The notes beneath the pieces were generated by a model, which did not search any database, was not told the origin of the DNA, and was given only the letters and a program-made list of their open reading frames with translations. Shown piece after piece: positions 1 through 8,844 of a stretch of 64,000 bases of DNA (positions within the stretch are counted from its first letter, which is position 1; each line of letters begins with the position of its first letter). The position numbers and the translations under genes were made by a program. This DNA comes from an uncultured Acidobacteriota bacterium (GTDB taxonomy: Bacteria > Acidobacteriota > Vicinamibacteria > Fen-336), in the NCBI GenBank assembly GCA_902826455.1, contig CADEEV010000014.1, positions 40,404-104,403 on the forward strand. The letters are read 5' to 3'.

Positions 1-193
1 TCGCACCCTTCTTGCGATAGATGAGGACGACCGGCAGCACCTCGCGGCCGGCCGGAGCCGCGGCGCGCGCCTGGGCGACCGCCGCCTCGACCTTCTTCAG
101 CAGCGGCCCCGTCCCCTTCTTGAGCTGGCGGATGCTCTTCTGCCTGCGCTTGCCGAGATCGACGACGTGCGGCTTCTTTCCGGGCGTCTCCAT
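1..193 (-). CDS. small DUF6200-like protein, C-terminus outside window
   Basis: This is the first 64 codons of a small lysine/arginine-rich protein that runs off the left edge. It has the core VVDLGKRR..IRQLKKGTGPLL followed by a hydrophobic strand LPVVLIYRKK. The same arrangement occurs in the small protein encoded at 2375-2605, so the two are paralogues at either end of one operon. The pattern resembles the DUF6200 family as I remember it; the function is unknown. It starts with ATG at 193 and lies 15 bases downstream of the UbiB-like gene, in the same direction, so it is probably co-transcribed. The duplication around a degenerate UbiB-like protein suggests that the small proteins work with it, but this is inference. 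Confidence 0.75.
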   Translation of the reverse strand, partial: METPGKKPHVVDLGKRRQKSIRQLKKGTGPLLKKVEAAVAQARAAAPAGREVLPVVLIYRKKGA

Positions 194-208
194 GCGAGCC
201 TCCTGGCG

Positions 209-2068
209 CTAGCTGCGCTCTACGTCGATGTCTTCGAGACGGATCAGGGTACGCCGGATGACGATGAGCACCACGAGGGCCATCGTCACCTGGTACAGCG
301 GATGATAGATGAGAACCTGCAGCGCCTCGCCCATGTCCCCCGGGCGCCCGCTGAGGCGCAGGAACAGGCTCGTCGCCACCACGGCGAACACGTGCAGGGA
401 GACCCCGAGCACCAGGATGCGCAGGGCCAGGGACACGCCGAAGGCGGCCTTGCCGATCATGCCCGCGAAGCGATGGGCCGGGCTGTCGAGGAAGTGCTGG
501 GCGCGGTTCACGACCTGGTTCATGAGCCGAGCCATGTCCTGGAGCGCCAGGTAGTCGGCGCTCGTGGGGCCGCGCTCCATCCGGCGTCGCACGTTGCGGC
601 GGATGCGGCGGCGCGCGCGGCGGCCGCGCTCCTTGGAGTAGGTGCGGTACTCGCGGTTCAGGTTGAGGCCGTCCCACAGCCGCATGGCCGTGCTGTCGTA
701 GAGGAACGTGGCGCGGAACATGCGCAGGATGTCGAGGTTGACCGCGACCTTGTAGCGCCGGGCCACGTCGAGCACCTTCATCCACAGCTCGCCCGTCGCG
801 CGCTCCCACCATTTCGCGTGGCGGCTCTTGGTCGCGTACAGCCAGTCCCAGTAGAGCGCCTCGATGTCCTTGGTGAAGCGGTCGAGGTCGATGGGCGGCA
901 GGGGCTCGAGCATGGAGATCGTGGCGCTCACCATCCCGGAGACGTCCTCGCTCGTGATGTAGGCCTGCAGCTGCTGGTAGTAGCGCCGGATCTTCTCGGA
1001 GAAGCGGCCGCACGAGCCGAAGTCGACGAAGACCAGGGAGTTGTCGGGCCGCGCCACGATCTTGGTCGGGTGCGGGTCCGCGTGGAAGAAGATGTTCTCG
1101 AGGGCCTCCCAGTAGAACGAGCGCGTGAGGTGCCGCGCGATCGTGACGATGTCGATGCCGCGGTCGGTGATCTCGCGGAGCGCCACCTCGTCCTTGCTCT
1201 CGATCGCCTCGAGGATCTCCCACAGGAAGACCCCCGACACGAACTCCGTGACCAGCACCTCGTCGTTCGAGAGCTCGAAGTACACCCGGGGCGCCTGGAT
1301 GTGGTCCTGCTTCTTCCGCCGCGCCCGGCGCGCGAAGATCTCGTTGTAGCGGGCCTCGAGGGTGTAGTTCAGGGATTCCGAGAAAGCCTGCCGCAGCTCC
1401 TCGCACAGGCCCGTCGCGCGGCCCGCCCCGAGCAGGGAGCAGGCCTCGGCGACGTCGAGGAGCCAGCCCAGGGCGCGCAGGTCGGCCGCGAAGATCTGGT
1501 CGATGCCGGGCCGCCGCACCTTGACGCCGACCTTCTCGCCCGTCGGGAGCAGGGCCTGGTAGACGCAGGCCACGGTCGTCGACGCGATCGGCGTCGGGTC
1601 GAACACCGCGAACACGTCCTGCACGCGCCGGCCCGCCGCCCTCTCGATGCGGGCGATCGCGTCGCGCGTGTCGAAGGCCGGCGCGTCGTCGGCGATCTCC
1701 GCGAACTCCTCGCAGTAGTGGGAGGGAAAGAGGTCCGCCCGGAAGGACAGGTGCTGGCCGATCTCGATGAAGGTGGGCCCCGAGCGCTCCAGGATCTCGC
1801 GCAGCCTCGCCGCGTCGCCCTCGGGCGTGCGGCGTCGGCGCACGGTGTCGCCGAGGGTGCCCCAGAAGAACGCGACCGCGGCCGCCAGCCAGGGCAGGAG
1901 GCGCGGCACGACCCTGAGCCAGCTCGTCTCGATCTCGACCACCCGCGCCATGGGCGGCACCGCCGCCGCCGTCTCGGCCGCGGCGTTGACCGCGCGACGC
2001 GGGATCGGGGCGATGACGTCGTCGTCCTCGCGAAGCGGAGCGAGGCGATCGGCGGGCAGGGACGTCAT
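209..2068 (-). CDS. divergent UbiB/ABC1 (AarF) atypical kinase, probably catalytically altered
   Basis: A 619-residue membrane protein of the ABC1/UbiB/ADCK family, whose members act as atypical ATPases or kinases in ubiquinone and lipid metabolism. The nucleotide-binding VGVKVRRPG and the DFGSCG motif (D349) are present, and two hydrophobic segments lie at the C-terminus. Two hallmark sites are changed. The family KxGQ motif reads EIGQ (E102-Q105), and the catalytic-loop HADPHPxN reads HADPHPTK (H329-K336), replacing the metal-binding Asn with Lys. The paralogue at 14302-16254 keeps both canonical motifs. I infer a pseudokinase or a changed activity. It is third in a four-gene operon, 10 bases after the basic-protein gene. 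Family assignment is sure; loss of activity is a prediction. Confidence 0.9.
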   Translation of the reverse strand: MTSLPADRLAPLREDDDVIAPIPRRAVNAAAETAAAVPPMARVVEIETSWLRVVPRLLPWLAAAVAFFWGTLGDTVRRRRTPEGDAARLREILERSGPTFIEIGQHLSFRADLFPSHYCEEFAEIADDAPAFDTRDAIARIERAAGRRVQDVFAVFDPTPIASTTVACVYQALLPTGEKVGVKVRRPGIDQIFAADLRALGWLLDVAEACSLLGAGRATGLCEELRQAFSESLNYTLEARYNEIFARRARRKKQDHIQAPRVYFELSNDEVLVTEFVSGVFLWEILEAIESKDEVALREITDRGIDIVTIARHLTRSFYWEALENIFFHADPHPTKIVARPDNSLVFVDFGSCGRFSEKIRRYYQQLQAYITSEDVSGMVSATISMLEPLPPIDLDRFTKDIEALYWDWLYATKSRHAKWWERATGELWMKVLDVARRYKVAVNLDILRMFRATFLYDSTAMRLWDGLNLNREYRTYSKERGRRARRRIRRNVRRRMERGPTSADYLALQDMARLMNQVVNRAQHFLDSPAHRFAGMIGKAAFGVSLALRILVLGVSLHVFAVVATSLFLRLSGRPGDMGEALQVLIYHPLYQVTMALVVLIVIRRTLIRLEDIDVERS

Positions 2069-2078
2069 GGGAGGGGAG

Positions 2079-2378
2079 CTAGAGCGGCAGCAGGGCGCGG
2101 AGCAGGAAGCGGCGGGGGTCGCGCCGGCGGCCTAGGGCGCGGAGGAAGTCCGACGAGGCCCAGCTCGCTTCCTTGGCCGCGGTCCCCACGGCGAAGGCCG
2201 AGTTCGCCACGGCGTCGCGGATCGCGCCGTCGCGGCGCCTCTTGGCGGAGCGATCGCGCCGCTTCTGCCAGGACGCGAGGCCGAGCTCGACCGCGCGGCC
2301 CACGCGCTGGGACGCCTTGCTCAAGCCGCGCTCGACGCGCCCGGTGCCGCGGGTCGCTCTGCCGCCGTCGCGGCTCAC
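2079..2378 (-). CDS. hypothetical basic protein
   Basis: A 99-residue protein rich in Arg and Ala with no signal peptide or membrane segment and no family that I recognise. The first half is strongly basic (KRRDRSAKRRRDG). The second half has an Ala/Ser/Trp-rich amphipathic stretch, reminiscent of small phasin-like or histone-like proteins, but that is only an impression. The start is GTG at 2378, overlapping the TGA of the upstream small gene as GTGA, so translation is coupled. It sits between the small DUF6200-like gene and the UbiB-like gene in one operon. Confidence 0.65.
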   Translation of the reverse strand: MSRDGGRATRGTGRVERGLSKASQRVGRAVELGLASWQKRRDRSAKRRRDGAIRDAVANSAFAVGTAAKEASWASSDFLRALGRRRDPRRFLLRALLPL

Positions 2379-2605
2379 AGGAACGGCAGCCTCAGCCGCC
2401 CGCCGCCCTTGGCCTTCTTCTTGTAGATCACGACGACGGGCACGAGCTCCTTGTCGGCGGCCTCGGCGCCGAGGTTGCGGCGGATGTCGTCGAGGGCTTC
2501 CTGCACCTCGCCGAGGAGCTGTCCTTCGCCGCGCTTCAACTGCTTCAGGCGCTTGCCTTTGCGCTTCCCGAGGTCCACGACGATCGGCGTCAGCGGCTCG
2601 CTCAT
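2375..2605 (-). CDS. small DUF6200-like protein
   Basis: A 76-residue basic protein, first gene of the minus-strand operon that continues through the basic protein, the UbiB-like gene and a second small paralogue at the left edge. The conserved parts are VVDLGKRKGKRLKQLKRGEG and the strand VPVVVIYKKK. I chose ATG at 2605 rather than the longer reading upstream because GAGGAAG lies about 7 bases before it. The gene ends on a TGA shared with the following GTG. The function is unknown. The similarity to DUF6200 is from memory and has not been searched. Confidence 0.75.
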   Translation of the reverse strand: MSEPLTPIVVDLGKRKGKRLKQLKRGEGQLLGEVQEALDDIRRNLGAEAADKELVPVVVIYKKKAKGGGRLRLPFL

Positions 2606-2657
2606 GGTCACTTCCTCATGGCGGTAGTGCGGAGGAAGGCCATTCAAGCACACGGGC

Positions 2658-2687
2658 TTGGGCGCGCGCAACCCTCTCTGGTAGAGT
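2658..2687 (+). promoter_or_regulatory. putative promoter of the dihaem cytochrome gene
   Basis: TTGGGC (2658-2663) and TAGAGT (2682-2687) are separated by 18 bases, 25 bases before the ATG at 2712. A CGGAGG ribosome site lies at about 2698-2703. The 106-base gap is shared with the divergent small-protein operon. Confidence 0.4.
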
Positions 2688-2711
2688 CTGCGCATCACGG
2701 AGGCCGACGTC

Positions 2712-4151
2712 ATGGCAGGCTCGAAGATCCGCGTCCTCGTCTCGGGGGCCCTGCTGGTCGCCGCCGCCCTCGGCGCCGCCGGCTACGCCTACTACGAGCG
2801 CCTCCACCGCAGCATCCCGGTGGTCTACGCGGATCCCGTGGAGCGCTTCAAGTACGGGTCCATCGGGACCGAGGGCTTCGGGCTGCCCACCTACGTCTTC
2901 GAGATCCTGCCGGAGCTCTGCCCCGAGAAGTTCCCCGGCGGCTACGAGGCCCTCGGCTGGAACTTCGAGCCGGGCCAGACGGTGCCGATCGGCTTGTCAC
3001 GCCGGGACATGGGCGTCGAGCGCATCGGCTTCAACTGCGCCACCTGCCACGTCGGCACGTACCGCGAGAGCCCCGCGTCGCCGCGCCACGTGGTGCTCGG
3101 CATGCCGCCCCAGAACCTCGACTTCCAGAAGTTCCTGCGCCGCATGGGCGAGTGCGTCCTCGACCCGCGCTTCACGACCGAGGCCGTGATGGCGAAGATC
3201 GAAGCGCGCCATCCGCTCTCGGCCATCGACAAGGCCGTGTTCCGCAAGATCGCCCTGCCCGAAGTCCTGGGCCTCACGAAGTACCAGGTCGAGAAGCACG
3301 AGTTCTTCTCGCGGCGCCCCGACTTCGGCCCCGGCCGCTTCGACGCCCTCAACTTCATCCGCCTCGACCTCGACCTCAATCCCGGGAAGGACGACAAGGT
3401 CGGCGTCGTGGACTATCCCTCGGTGTGGAACCAGAAGGCCCGCGAGCACCACTACGCCCAGTGGGACGCGAGCACGCCCTCGGTCAAGGAGCGCAATCGC
3501 CTCGCCGCCATGCTCGCGGCCGGCGGCGACTACCACGCCCTCGACGCGGACGAGCTGCTCTGGTACGACGAGTGGCTGCTCACCTTGCCCGTCCCCGCCT
3601 ACCCGTTCCCCGTCGACCGCGCCCTCGCCCGCAAGGGCGAGCCCGTCTACCAGCAGCGCTGCGCCGACTGTCACTCGGCCACGGGACGGCGCGTCGGAGT
3701 CGCGACGCCGGTCGAGGAGGTGGGCACGGATCGCAACCGCACGGACAACCTGACGATCGAGGTGGGCGCCGCGCTCAACAAGGTGCACACGGACCGCTGG
3801 GCGATCACGCAGTTCCGGAAGACCGGCGGCTATGCGACGGTGCTCCTCGACGGCATCTGGGCCCGCGGGCCGTACCTGCACAACGGCTCGGTGCCGAACC
3901 TGCGCGAGCTCCTCACGCCGCCCGAGAAGCGCTCGAAGGTCTTCTACCGCGCGTACGACGTCTACGATCCCGTGAACGTCGGCTTCGTGTCGAGCGGGCC
4001 GGAGGCGGAGGCCGCGGGCTGGAAGTTCGACACGGCGGTGAAGGGCAACGGCAACGAAGGCCACGTGTACGGCACGGACCTGAGCGACGCGGACAAGCTC
4101 GCGCTCATCGAGTTCCTGAAGCTCCAGGACGGCTCGGCCGTCAAGCCGTAG
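2712..4151 (+). CDS. RoxA-like dihaem c-type cytochrome
   Basis: A 479-residue exported protein with an N-terminal membrane anchor/signal (residues 7-27) and two CxxCH haem sites: CATCH (C109-H113) and CADCH (C317-H321). The late motif WARGPYLHNGSVPNL followed by LLTPPEKRSKVFYR is typical of the RoxA/RoxB-like branch of the bacterial cytochrome c peroxidase superfamily. RoxA and RoxB are secreted rubber (polyisoprene) dioxygenases, but most homologues are uncharacterised, so rubber cleavage is not claimed. It probably acts in the periplasm. It is a single gene whose 3' end overlaps the end of the convergent polyketide synthase by 11 bases. Confidence 0.85.
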   Translation: MAGSKIRVLVSGALLVAAALGAAGYAYYERLHRSIPVVYADPVERFKYGSIGTEGFGLPTYVFEILPELCPEKFPGGYEALGWNFEPGQTVPIGLSRRDMGVERIGFNCATCHVGTYRESPASPRHVVLGMPPQNLDFQKFLRRMGECVLDPRFTTEAVMAKIEARHPLSAIDKAVFRKIALPEVLGLTKYQVEKHEFFSRRPDFGPGRFDALNFIRLDLDLNPGKDDKVGVVDYPSVWNQKAREHHYAQWDASTPSVKERNRLAAMLAAGGDYHALDADELLWYDEWLLTLPVPAYPFPVDRALARKGEPVYQQRCADCHSATGRRVGVATPVEEVGTDRNRTDNLTIEVGAALNKVHTDRWAITQFRKTGGYATVLLDGIWARGPYLHNGSVPNLRELLTPPEKRSKVFYRAYDVYDPVNVGFVSSGPEAEAAGWKFDTAVKGNGNEGHVYGTDLSDADKLALIEFLKLQDGSAVKP

Positions 4152-7100
4152 CGTCGCGCAGGCGCTCGAGCAGCGCCGCGAGCAGCGCGCGGCCCGCGTC
4201 CTCGCGGCGCCAGGAGTCGTGGCCGCCCTCGCGCCGCAGCAGCTCGAAGCCCGCGCTCGTGTGCTCCCGCCAGGCCTCGACGCCCGAGTACGGTACCAGG
4301 GTGTCTTCCCAGGCTCCGAAGGCCGTGATGGGGACCGGCAGCGGGCGGCGCCCGGCGCCGTTGTACGTGACCACGAGCTCGAGATCCCGACGCAGGCCGG
4401 CGAGCCCCTTCGCTCCCGTCGCGATCTCGAAGAAGCCGACGAGATCGCGCAGCCGCTCGTCGTCGAACACGTGGACGGGCGGCAGGAAGTTGAGGTGCGG
4501 CGCCATCGCGGACGACACGAACAGTCGCTCCGGCATCGGCTGCCCGGCCGCGGCGAGGGCATGGGCGGTCTCGAACGACAGCAGCGCGCCGAGATCGTGG
4601 CCGAAGAAGGCGAACGGCCGATCGAGCCGGGAGCCGAGGACCGCGGCGCACTGCGCGGCGAGCTCGTCGACCCGCCTCGGCCCTGCCGCCGGCCCCACGA
4701 GCGTCACGAGCTCGACGTGCTCGGGGAGCGTGGGTGCCCACGCGTCGAAGGCGTCCGGCTCGCTGCCGAGGTGAGGAAAGCAGAACAGTCGACGCGTCGC
4801 CTCGGTGCGGGGCACGGGCGCGCGAGCCTCGACGCTCGCCCCCAGTCCCGCGACGGCCACCGGTCCAGCCAGGCGCCGCGCGATCACGTCGTGCAGGAAG
4901 GGCCGCTCCGTCTCGACGAAGTAGTGCTCTCCCGGGCGCATGAACAGCGCGAACGGGCCGCGCGTGCGCTCGCGCCAGGGCTCGAGGGCCGCCTGGGGCG
5001 CGAACAGGTCCTCCCACGCACCGAACGCGGTGATCGGCGCGTCCAGCACGCCGTCGTCGCCGGCCTCGAAGACGTAGGCGGCCGCGGCCTCGAAATCCGC
5101 GCGGACCGAGGGCAGCGCCCGCGCCAGCAGGGCCGGGTCGCGCAGCAGCGGCTCGGAGCTCTCGAAGCGGATCAGCGCGAGCACCTCGCGGAAGCGCTCG
5201 TCGGAGCGCCCGTAGACCTGCGGGATGCGATAGAGCGGGGGAGACGGCGCGCCCGAAGCGAACAGCTCGCGAGCCGTCAGGCCGTGGTCGCGAGCGAGAC
5301 GCCGCGCGGTCTCGAACATCACGATCGATCCGAGGCAGTGGCCGAAGAACGCGAAGGGGCGATCGAGGTAGGGCAGCAGCGCCGGCACGAGGGCGTCCAC
5401 GATCTGCGGGATGCGCGTCATGAGAGGCTCGGAGCGTCGCGCGCCGCGGCCCGGCAATTCCACCGCGTGCACCTCGACGCCCTCGCCCAGGCCCCGGTTC
5501 CAGCCGCGGTAGACGCGAGCGGAGCCGCCCGCGTACGCGAAGCAGAACAGGCGCAGGCGCGCGTTCGGGTCGAGGTGGATCGGCACGAGCCAGGAGCCGG
5601 GCGCCGTGTCGCGGGGCGCGACGGCCGGGGCCGCGGCCGGAATCGCGAGGAGGCGCGCTGCCAGCGCCTCGACCGTGGTCTCGAACAGCGACGTCACCTC
5701 GACGCTGCGGCCGAGGGCGGTCTCGATGCGGCGCTGCAGCTCGAGGCCGAGCAGCGAGTCGATCCCGAGCCGGTCCAGGATCACGTCGTGGGGAACGTCC
5801 GAGATCGGCAGGTCGAGGATGGCCGCGAGCGATTCCCTCAGGAACGGCACCAGGGTCTCGCGTCGCAGCGGCCCCGGGCCGAGTCCGACCGGTGCGGGGC
5901 GCGTCCCGCCCCGAGGACGCAATCCGGCGAGCAGCGGCAGGCTTCCGGCCACGGCGTTGGCGGCGAACAGGCGCGTCCAGTCCACGGCGGCGACCAGCGC
6001 CGTCGGCGCTGCCGCGCTCAAGACACGCTCGAGGGCGTCGAGGGCCTCCGCGGGCGGGAGCGGACGCAGGCCGCGTGCGAGCACGGACGCCCCGTCGCGC
6101 GCCGCCATGCCGACGCTCGCCCAGGGTCCCCACTGCACCGAGGTCGCGACCCGGCCCTGAGCGGCACGCTGCCGCGCCAGCGCGTCGAGGAACGCGTTGG
6201 CGGCGGCGTAGCTGGCCTGGCCCGGTGAGCCCAGCACCGCCGCGATCGACGAATACAGCACGAAGTAGTCGAGCGCCCGGCCCTCGGTGAGGCGATGGAG
6301 GTGGAGCGCGCCGCGGCCTTTCGCGGCGAACACCGCCTCGAAACCGGCGGCGTCCTGGAGGTACAGGGGCTTGTCGTCGACGAGGCCCGCCGAGTGGAAG
6401 ATGCCGGCCAGCGGCGGCATGGAGGCGTCCAGCTCGGACAGCAACGTCGCGACGGCGTCCGCCTCGGCCACGTCCGCCGCCCACGCCCTGACCGTGACGC
6501 CGCGGGCTCGAAGCGCCGCCAGCGTCGGCTCGGATTCCGGGGTGCGGCCGCGACGGCCCACGAGGGCGAGGTGCCGTGCGCCGCGCTCCGCCAGCCAGCT
6601 TGCCGTGGCGAGACCAAGGCCGCCGAAGCCGCCGGTGACGAGATAGGTCGCGTCGGCGCGCAAGGTCAGGGACCGGAAGGCGCCGGCCGCGCGCGGCACG
6701 AGGCGCGGAACGTAGCGCACGCCGTCGCGCCAGGCGACCTCGGTCTCCGAAGGCGCGCCGAGCGTCGCGCGCAGGGCCGCGGCGTCGGCTTCGGGCCCGG
6801 CATCCGGATCGAGGTCGATCAGGCCACCCCAGAGCTCGGGGTGCTCCACCTGGATGACGCGCGCCAGGCCGATCACGGGAGCGGACCCGGGCACGCCCGT
6901 CTCTCCCGGTCGAACCGCCTGGGCGCCGCGCGTCACGACCCACAGCCGTCGGCGATCCGCGGGGCCCGCCGCGTCCAGGGTCTTCGCGATGGCGAGGACC
7001 TCGTCGTAGCCGCCATCGCTCGCCGCTCGCGTGGAGACATCGATCACGACGTGCGGCGCCTCCGGTGCCGCGGGGGCGGGGTCCGAGCGGCTCCAGACCA

Positions 7101-8844
7101 CGTCGTACACCAGATCCTGCTTGGGCGCGGAGGCCGACTCGCGCACGTGGGCGAGCACGTCGGTGTGGAGCGGGCGCCGATGGAACGGGTACGTGGGGAC
7201 GCGCGCGCGGGCCAGGGTGGCGGGACGCGCGACGCTGTCCGCCGGGCCGCCGGTGTCGACACTTGGCATCGGCAGGCCTGAGACGAACCCGTCGAGGCCC
7301 GCCGCCAGGGCCGTCGCGTCCGCGGCCGTCACGCTGAGGCGCAAGGCGTGCTGCGTGCGGGCGTGACGCGCGGTGTCGACGATCCCCTCCACGTCGGCGT
7401 CCTCCCTTAGCAGCCGATCCCGGAAGCTCTCGGCCAGGCCCGTGAGAGACTCGGGAGTCCGTGCCGAGAGCCGGAGCTGATAGCCCTCGGGCCGCGCCTC
7501 CCGCACCCTCGGCGCCTCGGGCGCGACGCCTTCCAGCACGAGGTGCGCATTCGTGCCTCCGAGACCGAACGAGCTCACGCCGGCGAGCGGGAGGCCGGGG
7601 CCCTCGGGCCACGGCTCCGCGGCGGTCACGACGCGCAGCGGCAGGTCGGCCCAGCGCACGTACGGGTTGGGGGTCGCGAAGTTCAGGCTCGGGCAGAGCC
7701 GTCGCCGCTGCAGGGAGAGCGCCGTCTTGATGAGCGCGGCGGCGCCTGCCGCCGACTCGAGATGCCCCAGGTTCGTCTTCACCGACGACACGGCGCAGCG
7801 CGACTCGCGGCTGCGGCCCCGGCCGAGCACGGCGGCCAGGGCCCTGAGCTCGATGGGATCCCCGATCAGCGTGCCCGTGCCATGGGCCTCGACGAACTGC
7901 ACGTCCGCCGGAGACACGCCGGCCCGGCGGTAGGCCTCGCCCAGCACGCGCTCCTGGGCGAAGCGGTTGGGCGCCGTGAGGCCGTTGCTCTTCCCGTCCT
8001 GGTTCACGGCGCTGCCGCGGATCACGCAGTAGACGAGGTCGCCGTCGCGGCGCGCGTCGGCCAGCCGCTTCAGCGCCACGAGGCCGCCGCCCTCGCCGCG
8101 CACGATCCCGTTGGCCGCCGCGTCGAAGGCACGGCAGCGGCCGTCGGGCGAGAGCAGCCCGGCGTCGGCGTAGAACAGGTGCATGGCCGGGAACGACATG
8201 ACGTTGACGCCGCCCGCCAGCGCCAGGGGCATCGAAGGATCGCTGCGGAGCGCCTGGCAGGCGAGGTCCACGGCCACGAGGGACGACGAGCACAGCGTGT
8301 CCACCGCGAGGCTCGGTCCGCGCAGGTCGAGCACGTACGAAACGCGGTTGGCGGCGATGCCGAGGGAGCTGCCGATGCCGAGGTGCGCGTCCATCAGGGG
8401 CAGGCTCCGGCCGTGGACGAGGGCGTGGTCGGCGTTCATCACGCCCACGTAGACGCCGACGTTCGTCTCGGCCAGCGCGCCCGGCACGACGCCGGCGTCC
8501 TCGAGAGCCTCCCAGGCGAGCTCGAGGAGCAGCCGCTGCTGCGGGTCCATGCGTGCGGCCTCGCGCGGCGAGAGCCCGAAGAACTCGGGCTCGAACGCGT
8601 CGATCGTGTCGAGGTAACCGGCGCGCGGGGCCGACGCTCGCGTCTGGCCCAGGGCCAGCCACAGGGCGAGCCGATCCTCCGGCATCTCCCCGATCGCTTC
8701 GCGGCCCTGGGCGAGCAGCTCCCAGTACCGCTCGGGATCGGGCGCTCCCGGGAAGCGGCAGCTCAGGCCGACGATCGCTACGGGCTCCACGTCGTCAGCT
8801 CGCTCAGGTGGCGGGACAGCTTCTCGATGGTCGGGAAGTCCCAC
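4141..8844 (-). CDS. AT-less type I polyketide synthase: KS-KR-ACP-TE-TE
   Basis: A 1567-residue modular synthase. The ketosynthase is at about 18-440, with catalytic C185 in VDTLCSSSLVA, H321 in EAHGTGT and H361 in NLGHLES. The KS/AT linker runs straight into the post-AT motif VPTYPFHRRPL (549-559), so no acyltransferase is present. A ketoreductase occupies about 730-915 (TGGFGGLG, S866, Y879, N883; LVDD suggests B-type). An ACP with phosphopantetheine Ser S1030 lies at about 992-1066. Two alpha/beta thioesterase-like domains follow, at about 1085-1325 and 1350-1565. Their nucleophile elbows read GHCLG (C1170) and GHDLG (D1417) instead of GHSxG; both keep GAWED and a late His. The listed start is GTG at 8844. 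A GTG at 8790 just before EPVAIVG is an alternative that overlaps the ACP gene by only 13 bases. It is the last gene of the FAAL operon. Confidence 0.92.
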   Translation of the reverse strand: MGLPDHREAVPPPERADDVEPVAIVGLSCRFPGAPDPERYWELLAQGREAIGEMPEDRLALWLALGQTRASAPRAGYLDTIDAFEPEFFGLSPREAARMDPQQRLLLELAWEALEDAGVVPGALAETNVGVYVGVMNADHALVHGRSLPLMDAHLGIGSSLGIAANRVSYVLDLRGPSLAVDTLCSSSLVAVDLACQALRSDPSMPLALAGGVNVMSFPAMHLFYADAGLLSPDGRCRAFDAAANGIVRGEGGGLVALKRLADARRDGDLVYCVIRGSAVNQDGKSNGLTAPNRFAQERVLGEAYRRAGVSPADVQFVEAHGTGTLIGDPIELRALAAVLGRGRSRESRCAVSSVKTNLGHLESAAGAAALIKTALSLQRRRLCPSLNFATPNPYVRWADLPLRVVTAAEPWPEGPGLPLAGVSSFGLGGTNAHLVLEGVAPEAPRVREARPEGYQLRLSARTPESLTGLAESFRDRLLREDADVEGIVDTARHARTQHALRLSVTAADATALAAGLDGFVSGLPMPSVDTGGPADSVARPATLARARVPTYPFHRRPLHTDVLAHVRESASAPKQDLVYDVVWSRSDPAPAAPEAPHVVIDVSTRAASDGGYDEVLAIAKTLDAAGPADRRRLWVVTRGAQAVRPGETGVPGSAPVIGLARVIQVEHPELWGGLIDLDPDAGPEADAAALRATLGAPSETEVAWRDGVRYVPRLVPRAAGAFRSLTLRADATYLVTGGFGGLGLATASWLAERGARHLALVGRRGRTPESEPTLAALRARGVTVRAWAADVAEADAVATLLSELDASMPPLAGIFHSAGLVDDKPLYLQDAAGFEAVFAAKGRGALHLHRLTEGRALDYFVLYSSIAAVLGSPGQASYAAANAFLDALARQRAAQGRVATSVQWGPWASVGMAARDGASVLARGLRPLPPAEALDALERVLSAAAPTALVAAVDWTRLFAANAVAGSLPLLAGLRPRGGTRPAPVGLGPGPLRRETLVPFLRESLAAILDLPISDVPHDVILDRLGIDSLLGLELQRRIETALGRSVEVTSLFETTVEALAARLLAIPAAAPAVAPRDTAPGSWLVPIHLDPNARLRLFCFAYAGGSARVYRGWNRGLGEGVEVHAVELPGRGARRSEPLMTRIPQIVDALVPALLPYLDRPFAFFGHCLGSIVMFETARRLARDHGLTARELFASGAPSPPLYRIPQVYGRSDERFREVLALIRFESSEPLLRDPALLARALPSVRADFEAAAAYVFEAGDDGVLDAPITAFGAWEDLFAPQAALEPWRERTRGPFALFMRPGEHYFVETERPFLHDVIARRLAGPVAVAGLGASVEARAPVPRTEATRRLFCFPHLGSEPDAFDAWAPTLPEHVELVTLVGPAAGPRRVDELAAQCAAVLGSRLDRPFAFFGHDLGALLSFETAHALAAAGQPMPERLFVSSAMAPHLNFLPPVHVFDDERLRDLVGFFEIATGAKGLAGLRRDLELVVTYNGAGRRPLPVPITAFGAWEDTLVPYSGVEAWREHTSAGFELLRREGGHDSWRREDAGRALLAALLERLRDATA

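Noticed and set aside
167..4774. Open frame of 1535 codons on the plus strand
   Set aside because: It runs antisense to the UbiB-like operon and through the cytochrome gene in another frame. Its Arg/Ala/His/Val-rich translation has no domain; it is a product of high GC.
3962..8662. Open frame of 1566 codons in the same strand as the PKS
   Set aside because: It overlaps the PKS in a second frame and reads as low-complexity Arg/Ala/Gly/Pro sequence.
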